A stretch of DNA of 64,000 nt. Source: Anaspis maculata. Lineage: Eukaryota; Arthropoda; Insecta; Coleoptera; Scraptiidae. The notes under the pieces are model-generated. The model was not told the DNA's origin and searched no databases. It saw only the letters and a list, made by a program, of their open reading frames with translations. The first letter of the stretch is position 1. Each line of letters opens with the position of its first letter. Position numbers and translations under genes: made by a program. Where the stretch lies: the NCBI GenBank assembly GCA_949128115.1, contig OX421965.1, positions 8,334,920-8,398,919 on the forward strand, written 5' to 3'. Shown piece by piece: positions 1 through 11,479 of this stretch.

Positions 1-349
1 ACGATGAAGACTTGAGGCGGATTCCCACTTGAAGATATTCGCAAAAAAATTCAGTGACACTCGTCAAATTCGAATTTTTGAAGGATTTACTGACTCTTCA
101 AATTTGACAATTGATAATCAAAATCTTGCGATATTTCCACATGAGAATCCACCGTTTCGCATGTATTGCATATTGTATAATGATTATGCATGATGTCGTC
201 CCAATGTAGAACACAACGGAAAAGTGAAATATAAACAAAAATATAGTTGATAGAAATTCGAAAATTCCTCATATTCTTGGATTTTGGCCGCATGCGTGAT
301 TGCGTGCGAACGTGACAATAGGTACAGGGAGCTTTGGTTAGTGGTTACA
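1..349. other. No gene recognised
   Basis: AT-rich sequence with only a short chance reading frame. I see no conserved protein, RNA gene or clear repeat boundary before the TTA that marks the first MITE. Confidence 0.5.
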
Positions 350-352
350 TTA

Positions 353-494
353 AGGTGCGTTCAGTCAGCTTATTTAGCCGCAAGTTTTAATTTTAGTCGT
401 AAGCGCTGCATCGCTTATTGGCTGTTCTGAGGGCGTTGCTGCGCTTGCGACTAAAATTAAAACTTGCGACTAAATAAGCTGACTGAACGCACCT
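353..494. mobile_element. Harbinger-like MITE, copy 1 (TTA target duplication)
   Basis: A 142-bp element with long terminal inverted repeats beginning AGGTGCGTTCAGTCAGC and ending with its reverse complement. It is flanked on both sides by TTA (350-352 and 495-497). TTA duplications are typical of PIF/Harbinger elements. It has no coding capacity. A related 167-bp copy lies at 4168-4334 with the same ends and the same TTA flanks, which confirms the boundaries. Confidence 0.8.
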
Positions 495-497
495 TTA

Positions 498-957
498 CTG
501 ACAGTATTGACAGATATCAATATCACCAATATCGCACTGCACAGTAGTCACAGTCACAGCACTGGACTGAGATTATTGACTCAAGAATATACCTTATTTG
601 TGGGGTCATTGATTATTTAACATTGTATGGTCTATAGCAATAGAAGAAAAAATGGGAAAAATTCGTCCGGATAAACTAAAAAGAGTACATTTGGCTTCAA
701 AATGGGAAAAGTGAGAGTACGCTACTCTTTTACCTCAAAAAGAGTACCTGTACTCTTTAAAGAGTACGGTTGGTAACCCTAGGTGGAAGGCTATTTGCTA
801 GCTGTGTATACATGGTTGTATAACCAACTCTCTCACAATTTTTACTGCAGGGCACGTCATGTGATGCACACATTCATGATTTGCGCATCATTATTGAAAC
901 ATTTTTCACCGTGAAAAAACTTCAAACAGTCAAAAAATGCGCATTACGTTATGATAC
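498..957. other. No gene recognised
   Basis: No supported reading frame. A short internal repeat of an AAAGAGTAC-type motif is visible around 690-770, but nothing with clear element borders. Confidence 0.4.
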
Positions 958-1478
958 TGCTACGAGCGACGATTCCCGTGCATTCTGGTAAACACGCGAT
1001 ATTTCTAGGCTCTTCCATGGGCGCAGTGTACAAATGCGCGGAGCTCTGGACATTTCTAGAGTGTGCGTGGTGGCATTGAAATGCATGGAGACTCAAAAGC
1101 CTGATCAAGACATATCTGTCCATTTTGCGGCGGCGCCGGCTCTAGATCCCGGCAGAATTATGCGCGAGGTGTGTGGGATTGTTCGGGAGTCGCCTAGAAA
1201 ATCGTATGCCGGGTCACTGTCGAGTTTGCTGGAAGATGATGGAAAGTTATCGGGAACACTAATCGGAGACCTATAAAAGGCATCAACCGTCAGCTCACGA
1301 GTAGTATTGAATTGGCATGCGAAGTGGTGGCGAGCGGATAAAAGCGATCGAAGTACCTGCGATATTTCCAGGTGGATAATTGTTGGCGTGTATTTATTGT
1401 AATACGCAGTAATAAACAGTGTGTGTTTTAAAACGATCGTCTCAATTATATTCGAACCCGTACGCGAAATACGTAATA
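958..1478 (+). mobile_element. Degenerate solo LTR, family shared with 58072-58596
   Basis: This stretch aligns along its length with the cleaner solo LTR at 58072-58596: same start (TGCTACGAGCGACGATTC against TGTTACGAGCGGCGATTC), a TATAAAAG core promoter at 1272, an AATAAA signal at 1411-1416, and an end around ACGTAATA. The promoter and polyadenylation signals place it in plus orientation. No flanking duplication is visible and the TG/CA ends have drifted, so it is older than the other copy. The 80-residue frame at 1034-1276 is not considered coding. Confidence 0.65.
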
Positions 1479-1522
1479 CATTTTTTTTTATTTACTTGTT
1501 GAATCAACCGCTATGGGTTATT

Positions 1523-1841
1523 GGCTACGTTTACACCGTGGCGCGTGGCTTTGGTCCGCGACCTAAGCACTAAATTCGACCCAAATAAATTTAGTCTACG
1601 TGGTGTAAACGATCACGGACAAGGACTAAATTAGGACCAAGTAGCTTGGATCAGGTCTTCGGTTGGTCGTGGACCGACCTAAATTTGGTTTTCAAATTCA
1701 TTCACTTATAGTTTATATTTTAAAATAGGTCGGCCGTGTTAGTCTACCTGTGTAAACGCTGGAAGAGAAAAATTCATTTAGGTGGAATTTGGGTCAGTGC
1801 TTGGGTCAGTCCAGTTTTAGTCCACCGGTGTAAACGTAGCC
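1523..1841. mobile_element. Non-autonomous TIR element, 319 bp
   Basis: Terminal inverted repeats GGCTACGTTTACACCG at the left and the reverse complement at the right, flanked by ATT on both sides (1520-1522, 1842-1844). The interior has repeated GGTCCAAATTTAG-like subterminal motifs in both orientations. It has no coding capacity. A 3-bp duplication suggests the Harbinger/ISL2EU group, but this is not decisive. Confidence 0.65.
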
Positions 1842-1844
1842 ATT

Positions 1845-3100
1845 AGCAAAAAACTTAGTAGGTTGGTACTTTCCTATTATTCTATGCGGCGTGAGATGAG
1901 ATGATACATATTATTATCTCTATTAAATCGGCTATTTTTGAAGATATCGAAGTAAGTTAGTAGGTATTTGCTTCAATAAATGACATCCGAAATTATCAAC
2001 AATGGGGTCTTATACCTACCACTTTTTTTCAATTGTTCAAAAGAAAGCACAAACTGAGATCACTATACAATACAGGTATGAAAATATTTCGTCTCAAAAG
2101 TTCATACTTTTTCAGGATAAAATGTTGAACAGGGCAGCAACAGGTCGAGTTTTAACTGGAAAATTGATGACGTCAAAAACCTGTACCGCGCTTGCGCACT
2201 AGGTAGGTCATCTTGTCATGATATGATATGCATTGACCTTGACCGTTGTTGTCAGGTTGTATCTGATAGGCAGTCTACAGTCCATGAATATTTACTAACT
2301 ATAATTAAAAATCACGGAAAAACAGAACAACACAATGCAGCATCTTTTTGTATATTCTGGAATTTAATTTATATACCTATCAGTACGGAACAATTACATT
2401 ATCTGCTTGTGGTGGCAGTTCACAATGAAACTGGCAATTATGCATCGTAGAGCCACGAAGAATTTCTGGACAGTTTCCATGTCAAATTCTGTTCATTTTG
2501 TGTGGTTATTTGTCCACATGACGTCTCCGCCAGACTTTGTGTGCGTCTCTTCGCGTGATCCCTGGTCTCTCCTGTTCTAGTTTTGCTGTTTTCCCCGGTT
2601 AACACGTGTCGTCCAAGTGATGTATTTTCAAGGGCTGCCCCAACATTTCCATTCCTACTTCTCCAAAAAATAACTACGCCTTCCCAAATGGTGACTGCTG
2701 AGAAATTAGGTGACTCACTCAAGTCTATGGTCAAAAGCTACGAAACAAAGTGTTGCACACCAATAGAAGGACGATGATTACGAGGTCCTTAGGCTTTTCC
2801 TTAGTTTATTGAAAAGTTATCCTTCGCGGAATTCAAATAAATGCACTTATACCAATTTATTGAAAGAAAATCTATTCTGTAGCATAGGTTTGAAAGAACT
2901 GGCACAAGATATACCGTAGGAAGAACATGAATCTACCTACATAAGGATTTTTATGCCTCCAGGCTCTTTTGAGCCATGGGATGGAATTCTCACCTTTTGT
3001 AGGTTTGTTTTGTTTTTAGTTTGTTTTTCTCCTTATCGGCATTTCTCATACCATAGGAGTTGCTGCATTTTATTTGAAAGTAATTACACGCTGAAAAATT
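1845..3100. other. No gene recognised
   Basis: Several open frames of 60-100 codons overlap here on both strands (2002-2202, 2223-2450, 2438-2734, 2583-2777), none with a recognisable motif. The 2470-2760 stretch is less AT-rich than its surroundings and could be a decayed transposon or exon fragment; I cannot identify it. Confidence 0.4.
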
Positions 3101-3109
3101 GCATTTTCA

Positions 3110-3190
3110 CAGCACAACACCCAAACCTGCTATGCCCGGGAATCGAACCCGGGAGCTCCACTTGCCGATCGGATAGAATTCTTACCTTTT
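3110..3190 (-). repeat. tRNA-related SINE-like fragment
   Basis: Read on the minus strand, the segment contains GGGTTCGATTCCCGGGC, a close match to a tRNA T-arm / Pol III B-box (GGTTCGANTCC), at about 3125-3145. It is preceded by a stretch resembling the second half of a tRNA. No convincing A-box is visible at normal spacing and no acceptor stem forms, so it is not a functional tRNA gene. A truncated tRNA-derived SINE is the best reading. Confidence 0.4.
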
Positions 3191-4164
3191 TGATAACTCT
3201 GTTTACGTCGACTGGATCGATCGCCATCGTGCCAACATTTATTGAAACTGCACGAGAGGTCCGAATAGTAATTGTGCCAAATAACATTGCGGCATCAACA
3301 TTATAAGATGTCCGTCCGTTATTATTCTTACGCCCTACCGCACAAATTTGTTCGCTATCTACCCACTGCAGAACGTTTTCACGTTCTTTCGACATTACAT
3401 GTGTCCACGCGTCCCATTGCTTGGATGGACCGAACATCAAGCATTCAAGCATCACATTGCGGCTCGGTGAGTTGGGCTGGTCTGGGGAGGTGGCATGTAC
3501 AATGAGCCCAAAAGTGAAAATGCCCCCGCCCTTGAATTAGAAAGTGTGAAAAATACACAACGTACATTCAACCCTTAGACCGATGTTCAACCCAATCAAT
3601 AAAGTACAATAACAGTAGAATAAATAGACTATATTATTAAAAAGAACCATAACACGTTAAAATTCGTTCGTGCAATTCATTCATAGACACTATTAGGCTA
3701 GTTCAGTCTTATTTTAGTCTTAATGACGTTAAGTTCACAATACAAACGGCAATCCTTAAATCTACGAAGAAAAACCGAATAAAAAGAATGGTACCTAATA
3801 AAAAGTATCTCTCTAAGTACCAACTTGCATAACATGATACGTAACGTGAACAAGATTCTTATAAAAACCATGAAAATCTCTCATTCTAAACTTTCAAAGT
3901 ATAATAATCAAGTTTACCCACCTGTAGGTTTCATAATGATGAGTAAATATTGCTGAAATTAACTTAGTTGGTGCAAATTTGAATCATGAACTTGAACTGC
4001 AAACATTTACATGAACAAATGAACTGAAATTAAAACACAAGAATGATAATAAAATTAAAACGGCTTCAAGTTAGCATGCTGGCAGCACAGCAAGGAGCAT
4101 TTTGGGTATACAATAGAAATATGCATGATAATTTTATAGGAACTTTTTTCAACCATAGCCCAGC
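3191..4164. other. No gene recognised
   Basis: The open frame at 3084-3455 (minus) has no known motif and overlaps the SINE-like fragment. The remainder is AT-rich and has no visible element borders. Confidence 0.4.
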
Positions 4165-4167
4165 TTA

Positions 4168-4334
4168 AGGTGCGTTCAGTCAGCTTATTTAGCTGCAAGT
4201 TTTAGTTTTAGTCGTAAGCGCAGCGATGCTCATTGGGCTGTCATGAACCAGCCTCCTCAGATCAGCCAATAAGCGATGCTGCGCTTACGACTAAAATTAA
4301 AACTTGCAGCTAAATAAGCTGACTGAACGCACCT
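4168..4334. mobile_element. Harbinger-like MITE, copy 2 (TTA target duplication)
   Basis: Same family as 353-494: ends AGGTGCGTTCAGTCAGC and its inverse, flanked by TTA at 4165-4167 and 4335-4337. It is 25 bp longer than copy 1 because of extra sequence at the centre of the hairpin. Confidence 0.8.
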
Positions 4335-5168
4335 TTAATGAAATTAAATCAAACTTATCGGACTGATTTTATCCGTATTATTATTGTGCGGACTAGGCGA
4401 GTTTCGTTGACTTGAAATGGAAATGTACAGGGGGTGTTCGCGCGAGATGGTAGGTACTCCACAACTAAATGCTTCCTCTTTGAGATACATATTTTGAAAA
4501 ATCAAAAATTATTCCTTGATAATTTTTTTTGCAGTTTTCGAATATGTTCATCACAATTTTCTACATTTCATAATATACAGGGTGTTGTAAAGAAAAACGC
4601 TGCGACGCCTGTATTGAATTGTAGTCTATGCAGTTTTTCATGCTGGTTATGAAAATGTATGACACTTGTGAGATTTCCCTCAAAACTTCAAAAAAAACAC
4701 GTTGGGTGGTTCTACGTTCTAGATTTTTCAATTAAGAGGGGGAGAATGGCATCTCCCGTATATCTTTTCATAATTAGATTTGTCTTTTTTATACTCTATA
4801 AATCCGTTTAGTTTTTGCAATTCGCTTAAGCCGCTCAGAAGATATTAATTTTTTTCAAAAAAAAAGCGTTGACAGACAATGTTCAAAAAATTTCAGGGGA
4901 CTTGATTTTTGGGATATCAAGTTGTGACTTTCGCCTGTGTCTAAATATCTGCTCGAGTATCTTTCAGATCGTCTATTTGCACTGTGGCATCACTTTCCTT
5001 TGACACGTTAATTTTGAGAAACTGTGAAGGGCCATATAGCTTGATTTTTTCGAATGACAACCCCTGTATTTTATCACTTATTCATATTCAGCGTCTCATT
5101 TTACGTCTTCTCAAACTAGAGGAGATAATTCGGATTCTCTGAAGAATGCACGTTCGCGTCGATGCCGA

Positions 5169-5265
5169 CTTAGCGTGCCATGAAAAAGAAAAGCGTCTGG
5201 TGCAACTTTGAATTTGGTATGTCAGATTTCATCAGACGCTGTTAGTTTTCACGGCACGCTAAGTA
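5169..5265. repeat. Short inverted repeat (hairpin)
   Basis: CTTAGCGTGCCATGAAAA near 5169 pairs with TTTTCACGGCACGCTAAG near 5247-5265, and AAGCGTCTGGTG pairs with CATCAGACGCT inside. It forms a roughly 97-bp imperfect hairpin, probably a small MITE. Confidence 0.55.
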
Positions 5266-5283
5266 AATACAGAGCGATTAAAT

Positions 5284-5400
5284 ACTCAATTGCTCAAGTT
5301 GACGTACGATGCTCAACTTTTCCCCAAACACGCGTTCATGATTCGCCCGTTTGGGGAAAAATTGAGCATCGTACGCCAACTTGATCAATCAAGTGTTTGA
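5284..5400. repeat. Short inverted repeat (hairpin)
   Basis: TACGATGCTCAACTTTTCCC at about 5306 pairs with GGGGAAAAATTGAGCATCGT at about 5353, and AAGTTGACG pairs with CGCCAACTT outside. A compact hairpin of about 115 bp with a short loop. Confidence 0.6.
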
Positions 5401-5672
5401 TCCTCGGTTTGATCGCTTGTTATCGATGAAATCTGTATGAATTTTTCAGAAAATTTGAATCATCTTCCAAACTATCAACTTTTGGGAAGAAAAAAACATG
5501 CGAATTGAAAAAGATATAAGACGCTGGAAAACTACAAACAAAATTATCATGGCTCAGTTTTTGATCTTTCTAAATAACTCGAAGGGGAAGGATTTATTGG
5601 GAGGGGGTCCATCTCGCGTGAACTTATAACTTTTTAATTTTAAGCACACAAATTAATAAATATCGTAATATA

Positions 5673-6906
5673 CAGGGTGATTCACCACCAAATGGACATA
5701 GCCTGAGGGTAGGTCCAGTTTCTCCAGGCAAACCAGGATCTGGCTTTGGAAATTTTCTAACGCTGTTCGTTTTGAAGTTACAAGGTGATTCATGTATTTT
5801 GTCGATTTTTTTAAATAAGCCATATCTTTAGAACGATCCAATGGATTCGATTGAAATTTTGTGAGTCAACTCTACTATTGATAATTGACACATCGCCTAA
5901 TCAAGTAGTTCGAAATTTCCAGGGCCAGCCTTGATAAAAAAAACTTCAAAGTTAGTTTTTTTTTCTAAAAAGACGTTCTGTATGTATATTTTTCCAAATT
6001 TATTTTCACATTCAGAAACTACATAAAACATGCTATAAGTATCGCAAAAAAAATTGCTTGGCACCATTGAGCTGTCAATAAAATTGTGATAATCCTGAAA
6101 ATTTTCAAGGTTAGGATTTTTTGTGAATGGATTCTTTGAAATATTTGCAGATGATCTATCATGGCCTTAAATTTCAGCCGTTTCGTCAAAAAAAAAAAAA
6201 TTAAACGTTTTCCAGTAACTAACTAGTTACGAGCAACAAAAAATTTCATTAAAATTTTTGAAAAATTCATGTCACGCCCCTCAATTTCAGCTCAATGTGA
6301 CATAGAAGTGAAGTTGAGGGACGTAACAATTTTTTTTTAAATTCTGATGAAAATTTTTTTGCTACCGAAAAAACGTGAGAAATTTTTTTTCAATTTTTTT
6401 GACGAAACGGCTGAAATTCAAGGTCATAATAGACCATTTGCAAATATTTGGAATTATTATTTACAAAAAATCCTAACCTCAAAAATTTTCAGGATCATCA
6501 AAATTTTATTGACAGCTCAATGGTGCCTAGCAATTTTTTTTGCGATATCATCAGCATGTTTCATGTGGTTTCTGGATATGGAAATGAATTTTGAAAAATA
6601 TGCATACAGAATGGTTTTTTTTGGAAAAAGCTTTGAAGTTTTTTTTTCAAAGCCGGCCCTGGAAATTTTGAACTGTTTGATAGGGCGATGTGTCAGCTAT
6701 CAATAGAAGAATTAACTCACAAAATTTCAATCGAATCCATCTAGTCGTCCTGAAGATACAGCTTGTCAAAAAATTCTACGAAATACATGAATCACCCTGT
6801 AGCTTCGGAACGAACAACTTTATAGAAATTTCAAAACCAGATCCTGGTTCGCCTGGGGAACTGGACCTATCCTCAAGCTATATCCATTTGGTGGTGAATC
6901 ACCCTG
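5673..6906. mobile_element. TA-flanked palindromic foldback element, 1.2 kb
   Basis: Begins CAGGGTGATTCACCACC after TA (5671-5672) and ends with the exact inverse before TA (6907-6908). The two arms of about 600 bp are imperfect inverted copies along nearly their whole length, meeting near 6290 with almost no unique loop. TA duplication and CAGGGTG ends fit a mariner/Tc1-like non-autonomous element. The 119-codon Lys/Phe-rich frame at 6347-6706 falls inside an arm and is not considered a gene. Confidence 0.7.
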
Positions 6907-7032
6907 TATAGGGTATCACAATAACAATAGGTGCGCACTCCTATAATTTTCAATGTACTGACCTAGACACTTGAAATTTGGAGGTAGGTAGCATATCGCA
7001 TTATAAAACGATTTATAATCACATATTAACAT

Positions 7033-7199
7033 AGAAACAAAAACCAAAAATGTTGAAGAAAGTTAATGTTTTGTTGACAATGAGTTTGTCAAAAATTGGG
7101 TAACTGGGAAGGCATGCGGCGCTATCCAATTTTCAACAAACTGTGTCAGCGTTACGGAATTTTAAACTTTCTCAACATTTTTGGTTTTGTTTCTGCGAG
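7033..7199. repeat. Inverted repeat, probable MITE
   Basis: GAAACAAAAACCAAAAATGT at the left pairs with ACATTTTTGGTTTTGTTTC at the right, with AACTTTC-type extensions inside. Total length is about 165 bp, with an unrelated centre. No clear target duplication was found. Confidence 0.55.
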
Positions 7200-7854
7200 A
7201 CGTACATTTTACTTTGTTCCGACTGCTTAGTTGCTGCAAATCGCGCCACCAGAAAAGTCTGCGAGAAATAATACCGAGCCAGCAGTTTGGGCAGGGATCA
7301 GGCTGTGCTCGGGTCCCATTTGTGTATAATGCACCAGTTTGACGAACTTTAGTAGTACTGAACACACATTTCTCCTTGAGCAAATCGCATGTCGAATTCC
7401 AATTTTCAATTTAAAAAAACGCCTCAAAAACCCGTTATTATAATCTACTTTTTCAGTCACAGCCCTTCTGTCAAAAAACTTGCTGAATCATTTTTGGTAA
7501 TATGCTTCTCCGAATTTCAAATATCTCAATCAATAAATTGAACAAAAAATGTAAGGTGCACACTGGGTAGGTATCACTCTTATTATATTTATAGAAGGAT
7601 TTTTTTTTGTTGAAACAAAATCAATTCTCAATTTGAAGCAAAAATAAAAATTGGATATCTGAACGAATAACCTGAACTGAAATTGAAACGCGCGCATAAG
7701 AATTCCTGACCTCCGTAACAAAATTAACTTTAAAATCGACTTGTTCAATTCAGAAGTGGAATAGCTTTCGACTGCCACAGCCAATTTCAATTATTCTAGT
7801 TTACCCAGCAGTTCTCGAAAGTTATTTCGTTTTGAGCTAAATTCCAGACCAAGT
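7200..7854. other. 3' flank of the LRR gene; no further gene seen
   Basis: This lies downstream of the minus-strand LRR gene and should hold its 3' untranslated region. I found no clean AATAAA on that strand within the first 300 bases. Frames at 7162-7460 and 7530-7790 show no motif. Confidence 0.4.
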
Positions 7855-9333
7855 TCATTCCGTTGCGCAGTTCAAATGAAGTTGAACATCACAGAATATC
7901 CAGTCTTCGTCCGGATCAGGAGGAAAAGCAAATCTTTCGTATATTTTTGGTTGGTATTTCATCAACGGTTCTAGCGCCTCCCATTCATCATCCGATGGCG
8001 AAACGTCTGGATGTCTTTCGATTTGTTTCTTTCCGATTGTTTGAAGCTCTTCATCCCAGTTTTCGTTGTCTTTGAAATACTGAATGCTTTCATTATCTCT
8101 GTTGTTCATAGACGTTTCACAGTCTTCAAAGCTCAGAGATGACAGAGTCGATGACGAACTCGACTCCCAGCAGTTTTCAACATTACGAGAGCCATCCGAC
8201 CTGCCATCGAGCCCAGTCATCTGCCGGAGCTGCGTTTTTCTCTCCAAATACTGAGGGTGCCATTCTACCGAAGCGGTGTCCATGAAATTCTGCTCCAAAT
8301 CAATAAACGGCGGCAAACCGTGATCGAACTGCGGAAAAACGTCCATACGATTGTCGTACAAATCCAAGACTTCCAGCTTGGAACCGAACTTCGGAACGGT
8401 ATCTATGAGGTTGCAGGGTGCTTTCAAAACGCGCAAAGCTTCTAGCATGCAGAGCTCTTGCGGCAGCGCCGACAAGCAGTTGTGGGAAACGTCCAGAGCT
8501 CGAAGCCTGGTCAGGTACTTGACGTCGGGGCCGATGACGAAAATGTCGCAGCCGGCCAAGTGAAGCTCGACCAACCGATCGTTCCAGTACAAATCGCAAG
8601 GAATCATCGTCAAAGACAGATGGTTCAGATGCAGCACTTGCAACTCCTCGGCGAAAAAATTCGATATAAACGCGTCGAGGTCCTTGAAACTGTTTGCTCG
8701 CGTGTCTTCCGCATGAACAGCCAAGTTACCAATCACCAGCTTCTTCAGCTTGGTCAGCTGGACCAGAAAACTAAAGTCCTCATCTAGAAGCATGCAACTG
8801 GCCAACTCCAGCGTTTCCACATTCAGCTTGTGCATGGGCAATCGGAACTGCCTCATTTTGTTGTCGGTGTAAACAATGTCGGTGAGGTTGGGCGCCTGCC
8901 CCATGGAAATCCACTGCGGAAAATTGTAAATTTGATTGTGGCTCACCGCCAGCCTCCTGAGAGTCGGGCAGCAGGCCGGTTCGATGTCGAAATTCTCCAG
9001 CATGTTGTGCGACAAATCCAAATGCTCGAGGGTTTCGAGGCCCGTGTACAGGCAAATCGGGACGACTCTCAGGTCGTTGTGCGACAGCTTCAGCTCCTTC
9101 AGCTTCAGCGTTTTAATGCAAGCGGGCACTTCCTGCAGATTGCAATGGCTCAGTTCCAGCTTAGCGATCGTGGCGACGAGGTTCACGCCGTTGCCGCCGA
9201 AGGGGTCTTTGGAGAGAAGGCGCTTGGCGAGCTTCAGCAAAGTGTTTTTTTCCGGCTCGTTTTCATCTGAAACTATCGCAGAAAGTGACGAGAAGTGAAG
9301 TGTTTGCTTCGTACCTTCCATTATTCCTGGCAT
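7855..9333 (-). CDS. Leucine-rich-repeat protein, uncharacterised
   Basis: A 492-residue open frame whose residues ~50-370 carry a run of leucine-rich repeats of the LxxLxLSxNxL type (for example LKELKLSHNDLRVVP, LEHLDLSHNMLENF, LRALDVSHNCLSALP, LEVLDLYDNRMDVFP). LRR arcs normally act as protein-binding scaffolds; no signal peptide or membrane segment is visible, so the protein is probably intracellular. The C-terminal ~130 residues are acidic and serine-rich (SSSSSTLSSLSFEDCE) and end in a Trp/Cys/His-containing tail. There is no phosphatase, kinase or TIR domain. The start is the first Met; a second Met lies at residue 5. Residues 7-22 may be a 48-nt in-frame intron (9267-9314, GT..AG), which would give a shorter acidic N-terminus. 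Base composition is richer in GC than the flanks, as expected for a real exon. I cannot assign an orthologue. Confidence 0.85.
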   Translation of the reverse strand: MPGIMEGTKQTLHFSSLSAIVSDENEPEKNTLLKLAKRLLSKDPFGGNGVNLVATIAKLELSHCNLQEVPACIKTLKLKELKLSHNDLRVVPICLYTGLETLEHLDLSHNMLENFDIEPACCPTLRRLAVSHNQIYNFPQWISMGQAPNLTDIVYTDNKMRQFRLPMHKLNVETLELASCMLLDEDFSFLVQLTKLKKLVIGNLAVHAEDTRANSFKDLDAFISNFFAEELQVLHLNHLSLTMIPCDLYWNDRLVELHLAGCDIFVIGPDVKYLTRLRALDVSHNCLSALPQELCMLEALRVLKAPCNLIDTVPKFGSKLEVLDLYDNRMDVFPQFDHGLPPFIDLEQNFMDTASVEWHPQYLERKTQLRQMTGLDGRSDGSRNVENCWESSSSSTLSSLSFEDCETSMNNRDNESIQYFKDNENWDEELQTIGKKQIERHPDVSPSDDEWEALEPLMKYQPKIYERFAFPPDPDEDWIFCDVQLHLNCATE

Positions 9334-9508
9334 TTTTCATTGATTTGAAAAGAATCCAACTCTTGTTTTTTAGGTTACCTGTGGATTACATAAACAAAAA
9401 AACAAAACGCACGTCCTTGACCCTTGAATGACATTTGAATGATGACAGGCAGACAGACGACAGACAGATCCGTCATTTTAGTCGAGTTTTCGCGACGACA
9501 ATAGTATA

Positions 9509-10393
9509 CAGGGTATCCGTTTTTCAGAGTCGGTTAAATTAGAAAAAAAGTTGCGAATTTTCATGACGATCAATGATCCAAAAAGATATTTGACTTGTCA
9601 GTTTTAGTTTCCGAGATATCAAGAAAAAACAGAAATTTGTAATTTTTGTTTTTATTTTTCATTTGGAAAACGGTTGAAGGTAGCTTTTTCTAATTAAAAC
9701 ATTGTGAAGGCACTTTTCTAAGGAGAATTCAATGTTGCCAAAATTTTCATTCTAGCTTTCAAAATAACCGAGATATGACATTCAACTTTTTTTTCTCTTA
9801 TGGGCGTCATATATTGGATTTTGACATTTTTTGATACAGTATTTTTTTCTGGTTACAACGATGTGTCACATGCCACTGTTAAATTCATGCTTTTGAGCAA
9901 CAAATTTATTTTTATTTTTCCAAGAGTGCTTTGGAAACAAAATCAGCACCGACAATAAAAAAAAACGTAAATGTTGAGCATTTATTCATTAATGACATGT
10001 GGCACATCGTTGTAACCAGAAAAGAGTACCGTATTCAAAAATATCAAAATCCAATATGGCGCCCATTAAAGAAAAAAGTTGAATGTCGTATATCTCGGTT
10101 GCTTTGAAAGCTAGAATAAAGATTTTGGCAGCTTTGGATTTCCCTTGAAAAAGTGCCCTGACAATGTCTAGATTAGAAAAGGCCACCTTCAACCGTTTGT
10201 TGGATAAAAAATAAAAACAAAAATTCGAATTCCTGCTTTTCACGATATCTCAGAAACGAAAATCGATACGTCAAATTTCTTTTTGGATCCTTGATCGTCA
10301 TAACAATGCGCAACTTTTTCCTAATTTAACCGACTTTGTATCTTCCAAGATAAGCGAGATACCCATGCTTAGTCTCGAAAAACGGACACCCTG
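9509..10393. mobile_element. TA-flanked palindromic foldback element, 0.9 kb
   Basis: Begins CAGGGTATCCGTTTTTC after TA and ends with GGACACCCTG before TA. Arms of about 430 bp are imperfect inverted copies, including the blocks around CGGTTAAATTAG / CTAATTTAACCG and ACGATCAATGATCC / GGATCCTTGATCGT. It sits about 175 bp upstream of the LRR start codon, so it may overlap that gene's promoter region. Confidence 0.7.
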
Positions 10394-10505
10394 TATTACA
10401 TACCGAGACGGGAAATACATCATTACTGCTGAGGGCACAGAGAGCCTCCACTCCTCCAGTCTAAAAGTCTTTTACTCACACTATGGTAATTGATTCATTA
10501 CATAC

Positions 10506-10786
10506 CTATATGCCGATCACGTTTTAAATTCAGCAGAATTTAAAACGCGGTTGGCCATGTTGCCTAGAGTGTAACGGACGCTTATAGACCAAGTTGCGCG
10601 AAAACGGGCTGAGCTCAAAGAGGTTAGAAAATTTTGACAAGAAATGCCAGTTTTGGCGTCTCCTTGCATCATATTCGCTGCCCTGTTGCCTTGGCCGTTG
10701 TTTGTCATGATGTCAGGTGAGTGTCATAGTTGTTTACATTCCTGGAAAAATTTCATTAAAGTGTTCTGCCCCCGGTTCTGCCATTG
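10506..10786 (-). repeat. Repeat X, copy 1 (hairpin-ended unit)
   Basis: A roughly 280-bp unit, present again in inverse orientation at 12988-13277. It starts CTATATGCCGATCACG, immediately followed by a perfect 12-bp stem with a 4-base loop (10519-10546), and ends CCATTGC. A terminal hairpin just inside a short conserved tail resembles Helitron/Helentron 3' ends, but other hallmarks were not verified. The 63-codon frame it carries is found in both copies but has no known motif. Confidence 0.55.
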
Positions 10787-11479
10787 CTATATGCCGATCA
10801 GCTTTTAAATTCAGCACTAGAACGGTAATTTTCTTACGCCAAGTTGGCAATTCTGCGATAATTGGGGATGCTCAAATTTGTAATGTTGGATCAGTTTTTC
10901 CCTAGATGACCTTGAATTTGTATTGTCAATCAAGTACAGCGCTGTTGCAAGATTGTACGAACGTTCAAGGCGTCTTGATTTTGGTAGATTTTCGCCAGTT
11001 TAAATGGGCGACTGGTGGTGGAATGTTTTTTCAAATAAAATAATAAATCACGTTGAGGAAACTTCTAATTTTTGGTCAAAAATAAAGGTCACTAGCTGAT
11101 ATCTGAAATTAATCTGTGCCCTTCAAATTTAACACTAGTTGATAGATTTTACAAGCTCTCGAAGGTAATAATCGAAAATTTCACAATTTTTCTGAAATTA
11201 TTGCTATGTCTGTACTAAGGATCTAATTTTAGTGACAACGTAAATCAACTTATATAGTGCAATAGTACCTAGTATCACTATATGTAGGTACTTGAGATAC
11301 ATTGATACTATAACTAAACACATATGTATATACAACAATTCTTGAAAACCTGTGAGATGAATTAACTTCAGCTACAGCATTCGCTTGAAGATCTATAGGC
11401 AAAGCACAGAGAAACTGTTCGACGTAGCTTTAATGCAAAAAAAAAAGGAAAAGATGTCAGCGAGGCTGATATCAGTGGC

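Larger units (their letters stand above)
4429..5625. mobile_element. Decayed palindromic element (low certainty)
   Basis: The left side begins TACAGGGGGTGTTCGCG and continues with GCGAGATGG. The reverse complement of 5570-5625 gives TTCACGCGAGATGG followed by matching CCTTCC..CTT.GAG blocks. The two sides therefore look like strongly diverged inverted repeats of one foldback element of the CAGGG-end type. Other inverted repeats sit inside it (5169-5265, 5284-5400). Borders are approximate. Confidence 0.35.

Noticed and set aside
1034..1276. 80-codon frame
   Set aside because: It falls inside the degenerate solo LTR and is not preserved in the copy at 58072-58596.
6347..6706. 119-codon open frame with Phe/Lys-rich translation
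   Set aside because: It lies entirely in the arm of the 5673-6906 palindrome, reads through homopolymer T tracts, and has no domain or codon pattern of a gene.
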